DNA of 17,128 nucleotides. Origin: Paracoccaceae bacterium. Its GTDB lineage: Bacteria > Pseudomonadota > Alphaproteobacteria > Rhodobacterales > Rhodobacteraceae. The position numbers and the translations under genes were made by a program. A model generated the notes under the pieces. It was not told where the DNA came from. It did no database searches and was given only the letters and a program-made list of their open reading frames with translations. Shown here one piece after another: positions 14,621 through 17,128 of the stretch. Numbering within the stretch: position 1 is the stretch's first letter; each line of letters starts with the position of its first letter. The stretch spans positions 1 to 17,128 of the forward strand of contig WFPZ01000148.1 in assembly GCA_015487335.1 (NCBI GenBank). The letters run 5' to 3'.

Positions 14621-15871
14621 ATGGCAGCCCCCGGAGAAAACCTGAAGGTCAATGGCGACAGGCTGTGGGACAGCCTGATGGAAATGGCAAAGATCGGCCC
14701 CGGCGTGGCCGGCGGCAACAACCGCCAGACGCTGACCGACGAAGATGCCGAAGGCCGTGCGCTGTTTCAGAAATGGTGCGAGGAGGCCGGGCTGGAGATG
14801 GGCGTTGACCGGATGGGCACCATGTTCGCCCGGCGCGAGGGCACCGACCCGGATGCGCTGCCGGTCTATGTGGGCAGCCACCTCGACACCCAGCCCACGG
14901 GCGGCAAGTACGACGGCGTGCTGGGGGTGCTCGGAGGGTTGGAGATCGTCCGCACGCTCAACGACCTCGGGATCAGGACGAAGCACCCGATCGTGGTGGT
15001 GAACTGGACCAACGAGGAGGGCACGCGCTTTGCCCCGGCGATGCTGGCCTCCGGCGTTTTCGCGGGGGTGCACACGCTGGAGTGGGCCTATGAGCGCGAA
15101 GACGCCGAGGGCAAGAAGTTCGGCGAGGAGCTGGAGCGCATCGGCTGGAAGGGCGACGAGGAAGTAGGCGCGCGCAAGATGAAGGCCTTCTTCGAGCTGC
15201 ACATCGAGCAGGGGCCGATCCTCGAGGCCGAGGGCAAGGACATCGGCGTGGTCACCCACGGGCAGGGGCTGAGCTGGACGCAGGTGACGGTGACCGGCAA
15301 GGAGGCGCATACCGGCTCTACCCCGATGCCGATGCGAAAGAATGCGGGCCTCGGCATGGCGCGGATGCTGGAGCTGGTGGACGAGATCGCCTGGAGCCAC
15401 AAGCCGCACGCGGTGGGGGCGGCGGGGCATATCGACGTCTACCCCAACTCGCGCAACGTGATCCCCGGCAAGGCGGTGTTCACGGTGGATTTCCGCTCGC
15501 CGGAGCTGGAGGTGATCCAGGACATGGAAAACCGCTTCCGCGAGGGGGCGGCGAAGATTGCCGCCGACATGGGGCTGGAGGTGGAGTTCGAGAAGGTGGG
15601 CGGCTTCGATCCGGTCAAGTTCGACGAGGGCTGCGTGGCCGCGGTGCGCCGCGCCGCCGAGCGGCTGGGATACAGCCACATGGACATCATTTCCGGGGCC
15701 GGCCACGATGCCTGCTGGATCAACCGCGTGGCCCCCACCGCGATGGTGATGTGCCCCTGCGTGGACGGGCTGAGCCATAACGAGGCCGAGGAAATCAGCA
15801 AGGAATGGGCCACCGCCGGGGCGGACGTGCTGATGCATGCGGTGCTGGAGACGGCGGAGATCGTGGAGTGA
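14621..15871 (+). CDS. Zn-dependent M20-family amidohydrolase, probable beta-ureidopropionase
   Basis: The 416-residue protein is of the hydantoinase/carbamoylase (allantoate amidohydrolase) M20 type. Two-metal centre residues are visible: His87 and Asp89 (GSHLDTQP), Asp98 (GGKYDG), Glu132 and Glu133 (NEEG), His194 (ELHIEQG) and His386 (LSHNEAE). HTGSTPM is the substrate-binding signature and SGAGHDACW is the conserved C-terminal motif. Between dihydropyrimidinase and the aminotransferase it would hydrolyse N-carbamoyl-beta-alanine to beta-alanine, CO2 and ammonia; other relatives act on L-carbamoyl amino acids or allantoate. The ATG at 14621 follows AAGGAG with eight bases; an upstream TTG is less likely. 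It follows the aminotransferase by 14 bases. An 79-base gap with a hairpin element separates it from dihydropyrimidinase. Confidence 0.93.
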   Translation: MAAPGENLKVNGDRLWDSLMEMAKIGPGVAGGNNRQTLTDEDAEGRALFQKWCEEAGLEMGVDRMGTMFARREGTDPDALPVYVGSHLDTQPTGGKYDGVLGVLGGLEIVRTLNDLGIRTKHPIVVVNWTNEEGTRFAPAMLASGVFAGVHTLEWAYEREDAEGKKFGEELERIGWKGDEEVGARKMKAFFELHIEQGPILEAEGKDIGVVTHGQGLSWTQVTVTGKEAHTGSTPMPMRKNAGLGMARMLELVDEIAWSHKPHAVGAAGHIDVYPNSRNVIPGKAVFTVDFRSPELEVIQDMENRFREGAAKIAADMGLEVEFEKVGGFDPVKFDEGCVAAVRRAAERLGYSHMDIISGAGHDACWINRVAPTAMVMCPCVDGLSHNEAEEISKEWATAGADVLMHAVLETAEIVE

Positions 15872-15875
15872 AAAC

Positions 15876-15930
15876 CGCGCCGGGGGCTCTGCCCCCGGAC
15901 CTCCGGAGAATTTGCGGACAGAAGAAGTCA
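15876..15930. repeat. REP-like extragenic palindromic element
   Basis: CCGGGGGC and GCCCCCGG pair perfectly around TCT at 15880-15898, followed by ACCTCCGGAGAATTTGCGGA and a purine-rich GAAGAAG. GGGGGCTCTGCCCCC followed by a CCGGAG-ATTTG tail is, from memory, a pattern repeated between genes in many Rhodobacteraceae genomes; this needs counting in the genome. It lies inside an operon, so it may attenuate or stabilise message rather than end transcription. No T-run follows the stem. Confidence 0.6.
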
Positions 15931-15950
15931 TGGGTGCAGGGAGAAGACCA

Positions 15951-17128
15951 ATGACCACAGTTATCAGGAACGGCACCATCGTCACCGCCGATCTGACCTA
16001 CAAGGCGGATGTGGCCATCGATGGCGGAAAGATCGTCGAGATCGGCGAGAACCTGAAAGGCGACCGGGAGCTGGACGCCACCGGCTGCTACGTGATGCCC
16101 GGCGGAATCGACCCGCATACCCATCTGGAGATGCCCTTCATGGGCACCTATTCCTCGGACGATTTCGAATCCGGCACCCGCGCGGCACTGGCCGGCGGCA
16201 CCACGATGGTGGTGGATTTCGCCCTGCCCAACCAGGGGGAAAGCCTGCTCGATGCGCTCAAGCGGTGGGACAACAAGTCCACCCGCGCGAACTGCGACTA
16301 CTCCTTCCACATGGCGGTGACATGGTGGGGCGAGCAGGTGTTCAACGACATGCCCGAGGTGGTGAACCGCGGCATCACCACCTTCAAGCACTTCATGGCC
16401 TACAAGGGCGCGCTGATGGTCAATGACGACGAGATGTTCGCCTCCTTCAGGCGGCTTGCCGAACTGGGCGCCATCGCGCTGGTGCATGCCGAAAACGGCG
16501 ACGTGGTGGCGGAACTGACGGCCAAGCTGCTGGCCGAGGGCAACACCGGCCCCGAGGCGCACGCCTATTCGCGCCCGCCGCAGGTGGAGGGCGAGGCCGC
16601 CAACCGCGCGATCATGATTGCCGACATGGCCGGCGTGCCGCTTTATATCGTGCACGTGTCCTGCGAAGAGGCCCACGAGGCCATCCGCCGGGCCCGGATG
16701 CAGGGCAAGCGGGTGTGGGGCGAGCCGCTGATCCAGCACCTGACGCTGGACGAAAGCGAGTATTTCAACAAGGACTGGGACCATGCCGCGCGCCGGGTGA
16801 TGAGCCCGCCGTTCCGCAACAAGAAGCATCAGGACAGCCTGTGGGCGGGGCTGCAATCGGGCTCGCTTTCGGTAGTGGCCACCGACCATTGCGCCTTCAC
16901 CACCGAGCAGAAGCGCTTCGGCGTGGGCGATTTCTCCAAGATCCCCAACGGCACCGGCGGGCTGGAGGACCGGATGCCCATGCTGTGGACGCACGGGGTG
17001 AACACCGGGCGGCTGACCATGAACGAATTTGTCGCCGTCACTTCAACGAACATCGCCAAGATATTGAACTGCTACCCGAAAAAGGGTGCGATCATGGTGG
17101 GCTCGGATGCCGATATCGTGGTCTGGGA
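15951..17128 (+). CDS. hydA: Dihydropyrimidinase (D-hydantoinase family), 3'-truncated by window edge
   Basis: The frame is open to the end of the window, giving 392 codons of an enzyme normally about 480 residues. It is a cyclic amidohydrolase that opens dihydrouracil or dihydrothymine to the N-carbamoyl beta-amino acid. All binuclear metal ligands are visible: His56 and His58 (DPHTHLEM), Lys152 (FMAYKG, normally carbamylated), His179 (VHAENGD), His235 (VHVSCEEA) and Asp312 (ATDHCAF). NGTGGLEDRMPML with the substrate-backbone Asn follows. The ATG at 15951 is preceded by AGGGAGAAG. A REP-like hairpin separates it from the amidohydrolase, but the direction and pathway place it in the same operon. 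Allantoinase and dihydroorotase are disfavoured by the carbamylated-lysine surroundings and the neighbours. The missing C-terminal part cannot be judged. Confidence 0.95.
   Translation, partial: MTTVIRNGTIVTADLTYKADVAIDGGKIVEIGENLKGDRELDATGCYVMPGGIDPHTHLEMPFMGTYSSDDFESGTRAALAGGTTMVVDFALPNQGESLLDALKRWDNKSTRANCDYSFHMAVTWWGEQVFNDMPEVVNRGITTFKHFMAYKGALMVNDDEMFASFRRLAELGAIALVHAENGDVVAELTAKLLAEGNTGPEAHAYSRPPQVEGEAANRAIMIADMAGVPLYIVHVSCEEAHEAIRRARMQGKRVWGEPLIQHLTLDESEYFNKDWDHAARRVMSPPFRNKKHQDSLWAGLQSGSLSVVATDHCAFTTEQKRFGVGDFSKIPNGTGGLEDRMPMLWTHGVNTGRLTMNEFVAVTSTNIAKILNCYPKKGAIMVGSDADIVVW

Overview
The window reads as chromosomal DNA of a high-GC alphaproteobacterium, most likely of the Rhodobacteraceae/Paracoccaceae type. 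Three things support this: an NDUFA12-type complex I accessory subunit (restricted to alphaproteobacteria and mitochondria), close to textbook alphaproteobacterial ClpP and ClpX, and a RutR-type regulator with a RutR-like operator. No tRNA, rRNA, CRISPR array or intact mobile element was seen. The window starts inside an amidase gene and ends inside a dihydropyrimidinase gene.

Left part (1-2981): a truncated amidase-signature hydrolase, a 69-residue two-helix membrane protein and a D-2-hydroxyacid (glycerate/glyoxylate-type) dehydrogenase are packed head to tail and look co-translated. They are followed by a decayed short-chain dehydrogenase that keeps its N-terminal cofactor end and C-terminus but has lost its catalytic middle.

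Housekeeping part (2982-9035): clpP and clpX (ATP-dependent protease) come first. After a hairpin-rich spacer there is a tight trio: the NDUFA12-like protein, a stand-alone MlaD-type MCE protein and a periplasmic DUF2155 protein. Facing it on the minus strand is accB-accC-aat (fatty acid synthesis initiation and the N-end-rule aminoacyl transferase). The 3' ends of the DUF2155 gene and aat overlap by 37 bases.

Right part (9036-17128): an almost self-contained reductive pyrimidine degradation cluster. PreT and PreA reduce uracil/thymine. The metal-dependent dihydropyrimidinase at the right edge opens the ring. An M20-type amidohydrolase probably acts as beta-ureidopropionase. A class III aminotransferase probably removes the amino group from beta-alanine. 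A RutR-like TetR regulator is divergent from the aminotransferase operon, and the gap between them holds an almost consensus RutR box next to a plausible promoter. A weaker RutR-like box and further inverted repeats lie in the accB/preT divergent gap. A small proline/alanine-rich orphan gene sits between rutR and preA. The main interest is this locally regulated pathway, its palindromes and the orphan gene. The chemistry itself is established, and I found no clear wholly new system.
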